Part shown: positions 1 through 13,500 of the stretch, piece by piece | How positions within the stretch are numbered: the first letter of the stretch is position 1 | How the letters are laid out: each line of letters opens with the position of its first letter | The notes under the pieces: model-generated | The model's input: only the letters and a program-made list of their open reading frames with translations | Told to the model about the DNA's origin: nothing | The model's database searches: none | Position numbers and translations under genes: made by a program | DNA from: Priapulus caudatus | Taxonomy: Eukaryota; Priapulida; Priapulimorpha; Priapulimorphida; Priapulidae | Direction: 5' to 3' | Length of the DNA stretch: 51,815 bases | NCBI RefSeq assembly: GCF_000485595.1 | Contig: NW_014577728.1 | Location: 94,131 to 145,945, forward strand

Positions 1-1234
1 TTAAAGGATACCGTCACGAATTTTTCTAGGTAAAATTCTGTAAAAAAAAAAATCCCCATTTTTTACATTAAAAGCTAAGAACTTAACGCGGATCTAAACA
101 AATCGTCAATTCTTAGCTGATAAGATTGTTTCCAACTAGTTAAAAATCCAAAAAACCTGCGACGATTTGAATTAATGTTGTCTAAACATAATTGCTTGCT
201 ATAGAGCCTATGTATGGGTCACGAGTATGTGTCACATGAACAAGTATAGTAGAAATAGGAAGAGTAACTGCAGCCAAATTTGTAACCCATAAAATGGAAA
301 CAGATCTTACTTATGAGTTTGGCTTGAAAAAGTGGAAATATTTTTTTCATTTTTACATTTACGCGGCCTGAGCGTTATATCTACGTTTAACGCGTCATAG
401 GGATGTAAAATGCGCAGAAGTGTCGGCACACAATCTAAACGCGCCGACCTAGCTGCGTATAGTGGTGTTTAATAGCCCATCATCGTTAGAAAAGCCATCA
501 CTGCTGCGGAAATTGTAGGTCACAGCGTCCAAAGGTACAGGCAGATTTAGGCCATTTCTGAGGGACATTGGCTGACGGCGTGGTGGAGCAGTTGAAAAAC
601 CTTTTGTTTCAGCGGTGACCTAGCATTTTTTATGGCATTTTTTATTGAAGCGACCATTGAAATTCGACGTTCTTGCTGTGACATTGGGCGAAGAGTGAAG
701 GTTTCAATAGACCGTGGACCCTTTTGCAAAGGGAGGTGTGACAACAGGGAGTTGGTGGTTTGGTGACAGTGCGATTTTAGGGAAAGACAGTGCCCCGCGC
801 CCCCAAAAATTTCCCTGTTGTCACACACCCCCACTCGGCGACCAACATCGACCCTCCAACTTCTTCAATGAACAACATATTGAGTGGGTAATGTTAGTGC
901 CTTTTCTTTTGCTAGGGTTTGAAAATCATCTGGTTCAACCGTCAGACCCGCGATTGGTGCGAAGTGCTTATGGATGCCGTTCCGATGTCTTGCGCATGGT
1001 AATGGTGGGATCTCATGAATGCTTCATGATATCCCTAGGTATCACGACAATACTTTTCGAGTGGGCATCTGCACATAACACTGCGCGGTGGTTGTAATTT
1101 AATAAAAAAAATTTACATGCTTCGCCAGGAAAACACACCTGGCGCAAGTCCACGTGAGCCCATTCTTTGTGATTTTCGACTGGCTAATTGAACAGTAATC
1201 TAGGGTCGCTGTTCTTTTTGATGTGATTTGACAG
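1..1234. other. Presumed RPTP intron with a dispersed repeat copy
   Basis: No recognisable exon. About 415-700 is a diverged copy of the repeat at about 20000-20545: shared blocks include the segment around aaaagccatcact and the one around tttcagcggtgacctag. Open frames on both strands here show no family signature. Confidence 0.55.
415..705 (+). repeat. Dispersed repeat, copy 1
   Basis: Aligns by eye, with many small indels, to about 20230-20500: cggcacaaatctaaacgc, then aaaagccatcact, then cagatttt-agacatttctg, then tttcagcggtgacctag. The element class is not recognised. The nuclear-receptor-like GGTCA motifs of the other copy are eroded here. Confidence 0.65.
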
Positions 1235-1544
1235 ACCTGGGAAACACCAGAATGTCCGAATGGTGTCATCGAGTACTACTCCATATGCTGGTCAAGTGAG
1301 TCTGGACAAGTGTGTGAGAAGGAAACTTCAAGAGCCGATAGCCGTATTAGTCAGATGGTGGCAGAAAGGCAACTTGAGTGTATTGAACAACCACATGAAG
1401 AGGGAGCTGACACACACAGTGTCAGTGTGGATGGACTAGGAGCTTACACAAATTACACATTTTCCATCACTGCCACTAACGGTGGAGCACCAGGATTTGA
1501 CACCAGCAATTCAACGGAATGCGTTGTGGAGACTCCACAAGATA
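1235..1544 (+). CDS. RPTP exon: FN3 domain (copy 1, 5'-shortened)
   Basis: Open in the frame that reads [16 protein letters not shown] and later [11 protein letters not shown], both typical FN3 strands. It starts after a usable acceptor (pyrimidine run ending ttgacag) and ends at GATA|gtaagt in phase 1, matching the phase-1 entry of the next exon. The first beta strand of the FN3 fold is missing; the corresponding sequence is present only in the second copy near 7.2 kb. It may therefore be a truncated duplicate or may be joined to an upstream exon outside the window. Confidence 0.75.
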
Positions 1545-4500
1545 GTAAGTTGATCATTTCTAGGATATTTAGCCGTTAGATTAACGTTGATTAGTTATTG
1601 ATTTCTTACTTCGGCAATGATACATTGACTGTTGTAGTGGGGCAGATATGTGAAAAAAATGTTCACATCTGGCAGAAAGGGTGAAATTTTGTATACAGGG
1701 GTATTTTGGGGCGGTGATTTCAAAAATTGCCAGATCTAAGAGATCTGACCAATGGATCGGCCTCCATCTTGAATTCCAATATGGCCACCATGACGAAATT
1801 AACATTGAACATTACTATCAATGGGTTCTAAATGACATGTGGCGCTTATATTTGGTACACAAGAGCATTTTAACATGCTGAGTTCAATAATGGATTGATT
1901 TGACATGTCTGACAAACCATATGGCAGCCATTTTGAATTCCAATATGGCCGACAAGACGAAACATTGAACATTACTGTCTTGGGTTCTAAATGACTTGCG
2001 GCGCTGAAATTTGGTACACAAGAGCATTTTGACATGTTGACTTCAATAATGGATTGATTTGACATGTCTGTCAAACCATATGGCAGCCATCTTAAATTCC
2101 AGTATGGCCGACATGACGAAATGTTGAACAATACTATCTACTACACACACGCGCACACACACACGCACACACGCGCGTGCACACAAACATACACGAACAC
2201 ACGCACACACACACACACGCACGCACGCACACGCACACACTCACACACACATACAGTACGCAACCGCGCACACACTTACATTTGAAAAACTGGAAAACCC
2301 GTTCACGGAAGACAGTAAAGATCTGTATGTGCTTGGCACCAAATTCATCATGCCTGATGAAGTGATAGCCACAGCGCGATCCGTGGAAGACACTAGCTGG
2401 CAAAACACAATATGACAGATTTGTGGAGCAGCGAATCAAGGATCCTTCCATCAATTTCTATGATACCATTTCAAAGAACAATCTGCCACTGTTCAAATCG
2501 AAGCCCAAGAACACACATGGAAAGTCTCAGGCGAAGATTACAAGTATGAAAAGTAATGTGGCGCTGTTTTCACGAATGTACATTTCTTGCCAAGCAAGAG
2601 ATGGTGATCTTGATACATTCTTTGAACATGAGTGTCATGGGTGGCCACCAGCATTAGATGAAGATCACATCGGCATCGGCGCCCACCGACCGGAAAAGCT
2701 GAACTTTTGCCGTGTTTGGAAGCTTTAGCGCCACGTCCTCATGATATGCTGAAAGAAGTAGTTAGAATTTTCGATGGGGCTGCCTTAGTCCACCAGTTGG
2801 AGCCTAGGAAGTGCAACAGTGTGGTCAGGACATTTGGTGACTATGCACAGAAACAGTTCCTTCCGTACATTGCCCGAAAGTTAAACGAGGAGTCTGTTAT
2901 GCGTGTTTATCTAGTGGGGGACACCTACAGAACGGCCAGTATCAAAGGAAGCACCAGGCTTGGTCGTGGCACTGGCATACCACTCCATGTGACTGAACAG
3001 ACATCTGTACCACGAAACTGGAGCAGCTTCCTTCGTGTAGATTCCAACAAAAAGACACTATTCAGTTTCCTTGCAGATGCTCTGCAAACGATGGCTGTTC
3101 CAGAAGGGAAAATACTTCTAACAACCAATGAAGAAAAGGTTAAATCAAAGCCCCATTCTGATGTTTCTCAAATTGAACCATGTACACATGAAGAGGCTGA
3201 TTCATGCATGTTGCTACATGCTTGGCATGCATATCAGCGGGGGCACAGAAGTATAGTAATTCATGCAACGGACACGGATGTGGTTGTGTTGGCGATCGCG
3301 ATGGCAAGCGTTATGGACGGCTGTGCAATGTGGTTGGCATTTGGACATGGAAACAATTTCAGGCACATTGCTGCTCACACTATTGTGACTCACATTGGCC
3401 CTGAACGCTCATGGGGCTTTTTGTTCCTGCACGCTGTTTCCGGATGCGATACTGTTTCTGCCATGTCTGGGATTGGCTAAAGGACCGCGTGGAACATATG
3501 GAATTCCATGCCTAACTTGAAGGAGGTCTTCAATCATCTCTCGCATGCACCGGCTGAAGTAACAAATGATGACATGAACAACATAGAGAGGTTCTTCGTT
3601 GTTCTGTACAGTAGAACTTCGCCTCTGAAGAAAGTGAACAAAGCACGGAAGCAGCTGTTTGCTCAGGGAAATCGGCAATTGGAAAACATTCCACCGACAA
3701 AGGAGTCACTGCGTCAACATGTGAAGAGGGCAGTCTTTCAGGCTGGTCACATCTGGGGACAGTCTCAAATTGCAAAACCCAGAGCTGCCTTCTCCTGCAG
3801 ATTGGGGATGGGCGAAAAATGCTGATGATGGCTGGCGTCCATTTTGGACAATAATAGCAGATCGAGGCGTCAAATGGGTGATGAGAGCTGATCAAGTGCA
3901 AATGTAAGAAACGGTGTGCTGGAAATTGCAAATGTTCCGCGGCTAATCTACCATGCACAGAACTGTGTTTTTGCTTTGGACAATGCTTCCCAGATGAGCA
4001 ACAGGAGAAGTAAAATGGATGGAAAACGTCTTGCGGCATGTTACAGCTTTCAATTGGTGAGGAAAATATTTTGGAATAGGCTTTTTGCTCTATTAAACAA
4101 TTAATTGAACTCAGCATATAAAAAATTCCTTGAGTTTCAAGTTTCAGTGTCTTACGTGATTTAGAACCTAAGATTTTCAGCATTTTGTCATGTCGGCCAT
4201 ACTGGAATTTAAGATGGCTGCCATATGGTTTGTCAGACATATCAAATCAATCCATTATTTAACTCAGCATGGCAAAATGCTCTTGTGTACCAAATTTCAG
4301 CGCTGCAGGTCATTTAGAACCCAAGATAGTAATGTTCAATGTTTCGTCATGTCGGCCATACTGGAATTCAAAATGGCTGTTATATGGTTTGTCAGACATG
4401 TCAAATCAATCCATTATTGAACTCAGCATGGCAAAATGCTCTTGTGTACCAAATATAAGCGCCACATGTCATTTAGAACCCAAGATAGTAATGTTCAATA

Positions 4501-7500
4501 TTTCGTCATGGTGGCCATATTGGAATTCAAAATGGCTGCCATATGGTTTGTCAGACATTTTGAATTAATTCATTATTAAACTCTGCATGTCGAAATGCTC
4601 TTGTGTACTAAATTTCAGCGCCACAGGTCATTTAGAACCCAAGATAGTACTATTCAATGTTTCGTTATCGTGGCCATATTGGAATTCAAGATGGCGGCCG
4701 ATCCAGTGGTCAGACCGCTTGGATCCAGCAATTTTCGAACTCAGCATGTCAAAATACCCCTGTATGCAAAATTTCACACTTTCTGCCGGATGTGAACATT
4801 TCGACCTATTTTTGTTACATATCTGCCCCACTATTGAGGTTTTTTGTTGGTGGGCAAATGTGTCAACATAAACTCTTTTTCACATTGTTGTCTCCACTGT
4901 GATACTCTAACATTTTCTCAGCATGTGAAATGACCCAGCTGTTACCCGCCAAGTATTGTTAGATATTGCATGCTTGACAAACTGCAGCCGGATTTACGCG
5001 CGAAGCGCGAACAGCGCCACCTGTGGCGCCACAATGACTTAATCGCTGCCCTCTATGTAAATCTTATTACCAGAATCCCTTCTGGGTACTAGAGAAAGGC
5101 CGAGAATCGGTCAATTCAGCAGTTCTGGCCATTGCAGAAGCGTTTCGACTTTGCACGTAGTGCGAGAATAAATCCAATGGTGGTATTTCGTACTTTGTTT
5201 GGTTTGCGCGTTTCGTTTTTTTCTATAAAAGCGATTTCTAATTTATTTTATTTAACGCCCTGAAGTTATTCTCGTACTTATCGCGGCCCATAGATCGCGC
5301 CACGAGGCTCTCTTCGAGGCATTTCGCACAGGAATTTCCTGAGACTGCCCCGCGGTCCAGAGTTTCACACGCTCCACTAACTATAACTTTAGTGTAGCGA
5401 AACAGACTTGCCCGAATTAACGTCCGTACCAGTCTAACTCGAATGGTGACGTCGCGTTTTCATTATCGTAGCCATGTTCCTTCTCCTTATGAACCTGTTG
5501 ACCCCGCGCTCGCATCTCCTCTCAGACTCTAGCCCGTTTTGCCGTTTTTGCATATTACCATGCAGCCACTGGCAGGAAGATCAAGCCCGCACGTACAGCA
5601 CACACTGATCATCAGTTCGTTTAGACTGAGCCACTAGCGGCACTAGAGACCGTGTACAAGATGGCGTTGCGCAAAAGATGCGTTGTTACCCGACCGCGCA
5701 CTATATACTACTACTATAGATACAATAATGTAACCCAAACCCAAGCGGATAGGGTTTGGTTATATCTTGGTTATCCCTATCCGCTTGGGTTTGGGTTACA
5801 TTATTGTATCTACTACTACTACTACTAGTACTAGTAGTAGTAGTACTACTAAGTTACCAGCACTACTAGTACTAGTACTAGTAACTACCAGGACCGCAGG
5901 AGCTAATAGTAATAGTAATAATGACTAACTCTGTTACTAGTATTAACTAACTTACTAATAATGACGAACCCTAACCATAACCCTAACCTATTAGTATTAT
6001 ATTGATATAATATTATATTTAGATTGATGTAAATGACATTGGTTTTATTGGCCATGCCATACATTGGGGCCCATATAATATTGGGAGCCATGTTCTCTAT
6101 CCTTGAACCACTAGTACTACTAGACTACTATACGACTAGCAAGAAACGCTCTCTTGCTAGGGTTAGAATACCCTAGGCTATACTAGACACAGGCACTTGA
6201 AGCGTTTCAATAAAATATAATGCTAACTAAATACGAAATCTATTTACTACGAAATTGTTAATGTTTCTAGTATAGACCTACTCTCTTTCAAGAAGGTTGC
6301 GAGGTGCAAAGGCTATATATAGACTAGGACTCGCTCCCACCTCGATTAGCCATTGAGTGACTAAGCTAAGCCGAGAGGTGCGAGAGAGTGCCAGTCTATG
6401 GGCTATAGGCGGCGGGCAGGCGGCGCACTGCTTTCCAACTCCCGTACGAGCCTCGCCATTGGAAGTTGCAAAAACGTTGCAGCGTTGGGGCGCGGAAGAG
6501 CGCGCGTAGGTGTTCCTGATTCTGACAGCCGTTTCCATTACTGGGCAAGTGTCGCGAATGTCAGAATTTCGACAGTCTCTGTGATTCGCGTCACACAGCT
6601 CGGTTACGGACAGATTACTCCGTTACAGTTTTTATAGCAAGTCAACACTGTTGACGTCCCAAATGTCTACCCTCTGTGTCCCCCACTAAAATTGCGGACT
6701 GTTCGCTGGCAGCTATGGATCCGTGCGCCCGCCAATTCATTCGGCGCACGGATCCATAGCTGCCAGCGCTGCATACTGTCGTAGGACGTCCCGCGTCGCG
6801 TGCGCCTTGCGCGGAACTGCGCGAAAGATCTGCGCTTCAGCGCAATTGGGATCAACATCTCCTTTCGGCAACGCTTCTCTAGTATCCCGTCTCATCTGGA
6901 TGTTGCAACCTATAGTTGCTATAATGATATATTGTACTCACTTAAAATTGTACACAACTTAAGGGATTCACTGATAACGTTGTTTCCAACGACAAAAATT
7001 GATAGATGTTCGTCATGCAGCCTATAGTATTTTCATGAAAGTCTTTACAATATTTTATGTGAAATAAACCAAAATATGTACTCCTAGAAACTACCCGGTT
7101 TTCTCGTGGAGTGCTCAATTTCTTGATCATGTGTCATATGAAATCACTAGCCTTGCTTAAATTTCAGATCCCAGCAAGCCTAGTATTTCAGGCTACTGTG
7201 AATGACAGTGAACCCGGGGTTGTCACATTGGACCTGGGAAACACCAGAATGTCCGAATGGTGTCATCGAGTACTACTCCATATGCTTGTCAAGTGAGTCT
7301 GGACAAGTGTGTGAGAAAGGAACTTCAAGAGCCGATAGCCGTATTAGTCAGATGGTGGCAGAAGGACAACTTGAGTGATTGAACAACCACATGAAGAGGG
7401 AGCTGACACACACAGTCTCAGTGTGGATGAACTAGGAGCTTACACAAATTACACATTCTATCAATGCCACTAACGGTGGAGCACCAGGTTTTGACACCAG

Positions 7501-10500
7501 CAATATCAACGGAATGCATTGTGGAGACTCCACAAGATGGTAATTACGTTGTTTTTTAACTTGACCTATACTGATAGTTTTATATGCTGCTGCTTAGTGT
7601 AATTGGTATGGATATGTTCACTTGCTCACTAGCTCCTACCAGTACTCACAGTTGCCATAATGCAGCACCTGCATGCATACTGCTCTTACCATTTTTCATC
7701 ATACACCCTTATACTCTTCCTAATGTTCCCTCTCATTCTTGTCCATGCCTTAATCATTGTTGCACATTTTATTTTTACCGCAACTCATATCCTAATGCAC
7801 TTCCTCACAATTCCACCGCATACATCTGCTAATGCTTCTATATTAAATGCACACTATTGTGCATGCTCTCTACTGCCACATGCTCGCACAATACCACTGT
7901 ACTTCTGGTCGGTTTCCTCATCAAACTTCTCTAATATGCGCTCCTAACAGGTTGCTGTGCACTGAAACCCATTATCTGCCCCGTCACGTTTCCCGTTATT
8001 TAATCCAACTGTTCTTTATGCACTCTTGTCATGCTTTCCGAACGTTTCTGCTTAATTATCATCTCTCGTGCATCCACCTAGCTCACCAGCGTTCGCCTCT
8101 CCCACGTTCCTTCTTCTGCACTTCAATATGTGCCCTAGATTACCTCTCATATACTCGCCCTGCTTTTCATCGTTTGCGTGTCCGCATGCTCCCTTACATC
8201 AGCTCCTCGGTATGCACTCGTACTCACGGTGTGATATACTAATGTGTCAGCCAGGGGAAAGGTGGGTTGAATGAACTGTGATAACAGCTGTTCAATTGAT
8301 TCCATTATGTAAACACTTGCCATCTTTTTTTATTCCAGTACCTTCGCAGCCTCACAATATCTGAACGCAGAGTCTGAGATTCTACTGCAGTACTTTTGAG
8401 CTGGATTGGCCCTATGCAAGAAAATGGGATCTTGTTGTATACAATTAATGTGTAGTTACAATAACCGGATCAGAACAATTAATTAATGTAGATTTAAATG
8501 CCACTGAGGACTGTGATTTGGAATATTTTATTCTCCTGAATCTCGAAAACCATGTGTTACTACAGCTTCCTGTTGCTGCAACACGTGTGCGGTATTGGAA
8601 AGGCAGAAGTGACACATCGTCAGTGAGCGACATATTCAGCAAGTAAAGTAGGTATGAAAGCCTCAGCGGACTTACGTGGGTGGGTTGAGTGGGTGGATGG
8701 CTGGATGGATGGATGGATGGATGGATGGATGGATGGATGGATGGATGGATGGATGGATGGATGGATGGGTGGAGTGGATGGATGGATGGATGGATGGATG
8801 GATGGATGGATGTATGGCTGGACGGACGGACGGACGGACGGACGGACGGACGGACGGAATGGATGGATGGATGGATGGATGGATGGATGCGTGGGTGGGT
8901 GGATGGATGAATGATGGGACAGGAGGTCAGCAGACACACGAATGGATACTAAATGTTATTAGATAATTTACTTAATTTAAATGAATTTTACAATTTTGAT
9001 TTCATAAATAAGCATCAAGGGAGGATTTGGTAATTATTGTTTCATAGATTAATTTACTGACAGCTGATGAATTAATGAGGACACTGTATTACTTGAATTT
9101 TTCTTTTTTATAGTTCCCAGCACTGCTGATGTATCATCTGTATCAGCCACTGGTTCTCACACTGTGATTGTACAATGGAAGAAACCCAGCGAGCCAGAAA
9201 ACTGTGCTATACTAAACTATACACTAAGATATACAGCTGAAAGAGAGGGATTACCAGTGGATAATGATACAATAGTCAGTTACAGTTCCAACTCTACAAG
9301 TGAGACACTGGAAGGTATGAATACAATATTTTCCTTAATATTCCTAACGCAATAATGATAGCATTCAGAATTTATCCCTACGTACCTTTAGTTCACCAAA
9401 GATTCCTGAGGTCTGTTGAGCTACTTTTAAATGGCCAATCATTTGGTTGGTTTTTGGTTGAAAAAGTCAAGTGAATTTGCTTTGAAATTTAGATCCATGG
9501 CTACACAATGATACCTGCAGGCCAGTTAAAATTATCATAATAATCATAACTCTTTGTAGCAGATTGTATTATACAAGGCAGACAATAACAGCTATATATG
9601 AGCAACAGCAATGTTAAAACAGTTTGTTGTATAGGAGGAGTTGAATGCAGTTATGCATTACAACATTATTTCCAATATATGGCTGGTGTCTACTGTTCGC
9701 ATAGCCAGTATTGTAGATATGCATACATACAGTATCTATACACCTATAGTATATAGATGTGTTTATTTAGTACCGAGTTGATTTGAAACACAGAGTTTCT
9801 TTTGTTCATTAATTGTTTGTAGGTATACCGGCAGATCGGATGGTCACCATCTCTGTTGCAGCTAGCACAGCTGCTGGGCAGGGGGAGTTTGGTGAAAGCC
9901 AGTCTACTTACACTGAAGCTGATAGTAAGCCTAAAATATGAGTTATTGTTCATTTTAATTAAATTAAATTACCGCTTTCACTCTACCGTTATTGTTCGCC
10001 TTGCTGATATTGGTTAGTTACAGTAAGAAACTATGCAAAAACAACTGCACCTAAGCTGCAGCCACTTAATTGCGTGTATGTGCTGATTCTGGGCGAGATA
10101 TGTGGACGAGGGATGAAAGCAGGAAGGCATCAGGACAAGTGAATAATAGGCAGCAGGCATATTATTGCTCATATAAGAGCAATTATGACAGAGGCTAGGA
10201 CAGATCTGTAGTGTTGTTATTTTCTTGAATGCATAGTTAGGAAAGAACAAGGTTGCAGGAGGAATAGAAAGTACAGTTAACATATTATAGCCTATTATTT
10301 TTCACGAATGATGCACCTGTAAAATGTTATGAATATTACAATGTTATGACATTTAACCCCTTCTGTTGAAAGTAATGTTATTATTAAGTAAGTAACCACC
10401 CTCTCACTCCCCACTGCTTGATGGCTGTCATAAAAGGTAGACATACACACAATCTAACCCAGATTTTTGTCGATGATATGGACAGAGATATTGCTTAATT

Positions 10501-13500
10501 CGTGAAGAATCTTTGAATGACCAATTTTCCCTACTCCAACATGCATAGTCATCCTGTTATTAATGCTTGTACATGTTGTTATGTGTGAAATAATTTGGCT
10601 TTTCAAGATCCATCTTCAGCTGTAAAAATTGTGTTATGACATATTTTTATCACGTTTGCTGACTATGTTGATAATTTTTGTGTGTTCTTTCTGTATTTCC
10701 AGTCCCAGAGGCACCATATAATTTGCACATGTCTGTGAACAATGACACTTGGGACACACTTGATTTGAATTGGCATGAACCTAATAACAGCAACTGGTTA
10801 GGAGAGACTCAAAGCTACACTGTGAGATGGTACAATTGCATAGATTACAGAGAGACACTGTGCATTGATGAGATTGAAGGTACCAGCAACTGGACGTGTG
10901 TTCATGGCATTAGTGAAACCAGCTATACATTGGGTAAGTTGTTCATATCAGTTTCACCTTGCATACAGACATCAATGCATCGTATGAAATTAGGAAAACA
11001 TTCAAATGCCATTTCTATGTGGGTGTGCCCATGCTCTCTACAAATATGGTAAATACTATGACAACACTACCAAAAGCAAATCTGATAGAAATTTAGTAAC
11101 ACTAACAGTTAGTGGCCAATTCGAGATATTGTGCACATTGTGGTGCTAAGACAGTATTAATTCTACTCCACTTTATTTCCCCCATGGGCGTAAATCCCGG
11201 GGGGATGGGGGGATGCATCCCCCCGCTCTTGTAGGAGGGGGGATGGCCTGTACAAATATCCCCCCCTGAGATTAAAAAAAACAACTCCTTCTTCCGTGCC
11301 CCACTTGAAAGTTCAGCTAATTATGATAATTTGGAGACATGGGCAGACCTAAATGATTTCAATTACTGCAGGGGCGTGTACGCGGGGGGGAGGGGTCCAG
11401 GGGGTCCGGACCCCCCCCCTGCTCGCGCAGAAAACGCATCTGAGGGGGTCTAATTTCTAAAAATTTCTGGGGGAGGGCCCCCCTTACCCCCCCTTCGCGT
11501 GATCATTGCCCCCACTCTTCGGTACGGATTTACGCCCCTGATTTCCCCAGTCATATATTTTTCCGTGGAACGTTCTTTACTGTTGTATTCCATTGTGTTT
11601 ATGTGAATGTACTGGCCTGTACTTGGCCAGTCGAAATATGTCATCTGTCAGCCCTTGTATTCCGTGTTTTACACAGTTATATTTCCACTGATATACTTCT
11701 AAACTTCCTCACTCCTGAACAGTCCTAGACACGTGTCCATGTGTACACCCTTTCTGGATGCATATACGTTATTACAATGTAAGTATAAGTAGTATTATGT
11801 ATAAGAGTGGCACAGTTTACCTCTTAATGCCTAGTTATGTTAAGCTTACATGTAAATCTATTTGATGTGAGTGTAAAGCACATTATAGGCACAGTGGAAT
11901 CCTGTTATGTCATGTAAAAAGTTGGGTTGCCTTATAGCGACCCATTATAACGAGCATTTCACTAAACGTAACATATGCTATAGTCTCCGGTGAATGGCTT
12001 TATTGTTGAACTCTGCATAGTTCTCTTCATCACTACAGAAAATGTTGCAGGTTGTGCTTAAACATCAAACGACAATAAGCTCACTGGTGGTATTGTGAGA
12101 ATGTGGTTTAATCATGGCAGCTTTTATTATGGTTTTTCATTTTATTTTAATGTGAGCTATATATATATAAGCAAAATCGAGGTGAAGAAATCAAAAGAAC
12201 AACACTACTGGGAATTTGACAGGGGTAAAATAAGGAAAGAGAGTAAGGCCACCATTTTTTATTTTGTTGGTTTACAGAATTTTTGTTGTTGTTGTTGACT
12301 CGGTAAGGTAAAAAAAAAAATGTTGTTTTGTCAGATCAAACTAGTCAAAATACAGTGATACTGTTATACATGATATTAAAGTATTTTAAGAAAAGTAAAT
12401 GAAAACAAAACTCAGTTTGTTTATGAAATGTTTTTGTTTTTTACATTTAAATTCTTTTTATTCATATTTCTTAGAGAAAAGGTCGGCGGGAATAAAAAAA
12501 TACAACTTTTCATTTTTTTCATTTTTTTTGCAAATTCGGGTCGGCGGATCTGTAAACCAACAAAATAAAAAATTCTCGCCTAAAGAGGAGAAAGGGAGCC
12601 ATCGCATTTTTAACACAAGAGATTTTTTAACTATCTATTCATAGTCTATTCAAGAAATTTGATTGAATTTATTGGTATACAACTAGTAGACCAGACATTA
12701 GGTGAATGCTTACTGGAGTATGCCTACTATAAGTACTATACACAATTCTGACATGTTGTCGTTCATTATTGTTCTGCTGCACTTTGTGTCATAATTCTCT
12801 GTTTTGAGTGTCAAGGAAAAAATGTAGCACAGATGGCCTCACATTTACACATGTCCTGTCTTTCTGTTTTCCAACTGTTATATCGGAGGAAATTGACTTA
12901 CCCATAGATGCCTTAAGTTTCGCAATTTTCATCTACTATACCCACGGAAGTGGCATATCAAACCTTTGCTTTGTTTACAGGTAACCTAACTGGAGATTCT
13001 TATGTTTGTGTCGGAGTTCAAGCCTTCACGAGTAACGCCATCGGCAGCTGTTTCACTGCTACCGAATCCCAGAAAATGCCTCCTGGAGGTTTGTATTGTT
13101 TACAATATTTGGTTGCCAGAGGTGGTCTACGTGCCTTTAGTACCACGTACACCATACCTTATTCAGGGCAGCGACTCAAATAATAATGTTAACTCTTAAG
13201 GTGGGAGTAGCCCATCCTGATCTCTAGGCCGGAACAACATCGGCCACATACACCCCTTTGTCATAACGGAACAAGCCCAGAACATCCCACACGTACATTG
13301 TAAGCTGTTCCACGTGCTTACACACTGGCGCATTCGTCCTCTCTTTCCGATGAACTGAGTCCAATCTAACGAATCAATTTAAGCACACATACTATTATCC
13401 ATAGATAAAATGGTGAGTGCATACAGAGGTGTGGATATGCACATGGATAAGGAATATATATATATTGAAAATATAAATCATACATTCTGTCATCAGACCC

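Larger units (their letters stand above)
1635..4833. mobile_element. 3.2-kb mobile element with inverted tandem-array termini
   Basis: Both ends carry the same sequence in inverted orientation, beginning TAGTGGGGCAGATATGT (left from 1635; right end at 4833), then a conserved block around ttcacatcNggcagaaag. Inside each end is an array of about 150-bp repeats (left about 1730-2130, right about 4180-4780 in opposite orientation) containing atggctgccatatgg. Between the arrays lies a decayed multicopy protein ORF. Flanks read TTG|TAGTGG and CCACTA|TTG, compatible with a short TTG or TA target duplication. Superfamily not recognised. Confidence 0.75.

Noticed and set aside
1310-1579. Open frame from 1310 as a separate small gene
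   Set aside because: The first codon is GTG and the frame continues upstream; it is an internal exon bounded by splice sites, not a gene.
3530-4240. 236-codon minus-strand open frame
   Set aside because: Antisense to the decayed mobile-element ORF and its terminal repeats; no domain.
7584-8274. Several overlapping open frames in the RPTP intron
   Set aside because: Three overlapping frames in pyrimidine-rich sequence with no similarity to any family I know.
10678-11052. 124-codon open frame starting at 10678 as an independent gene
   Set aside because: Its middle is an RPTP FN3 exon (10703-10933); the ends are intron read-through.
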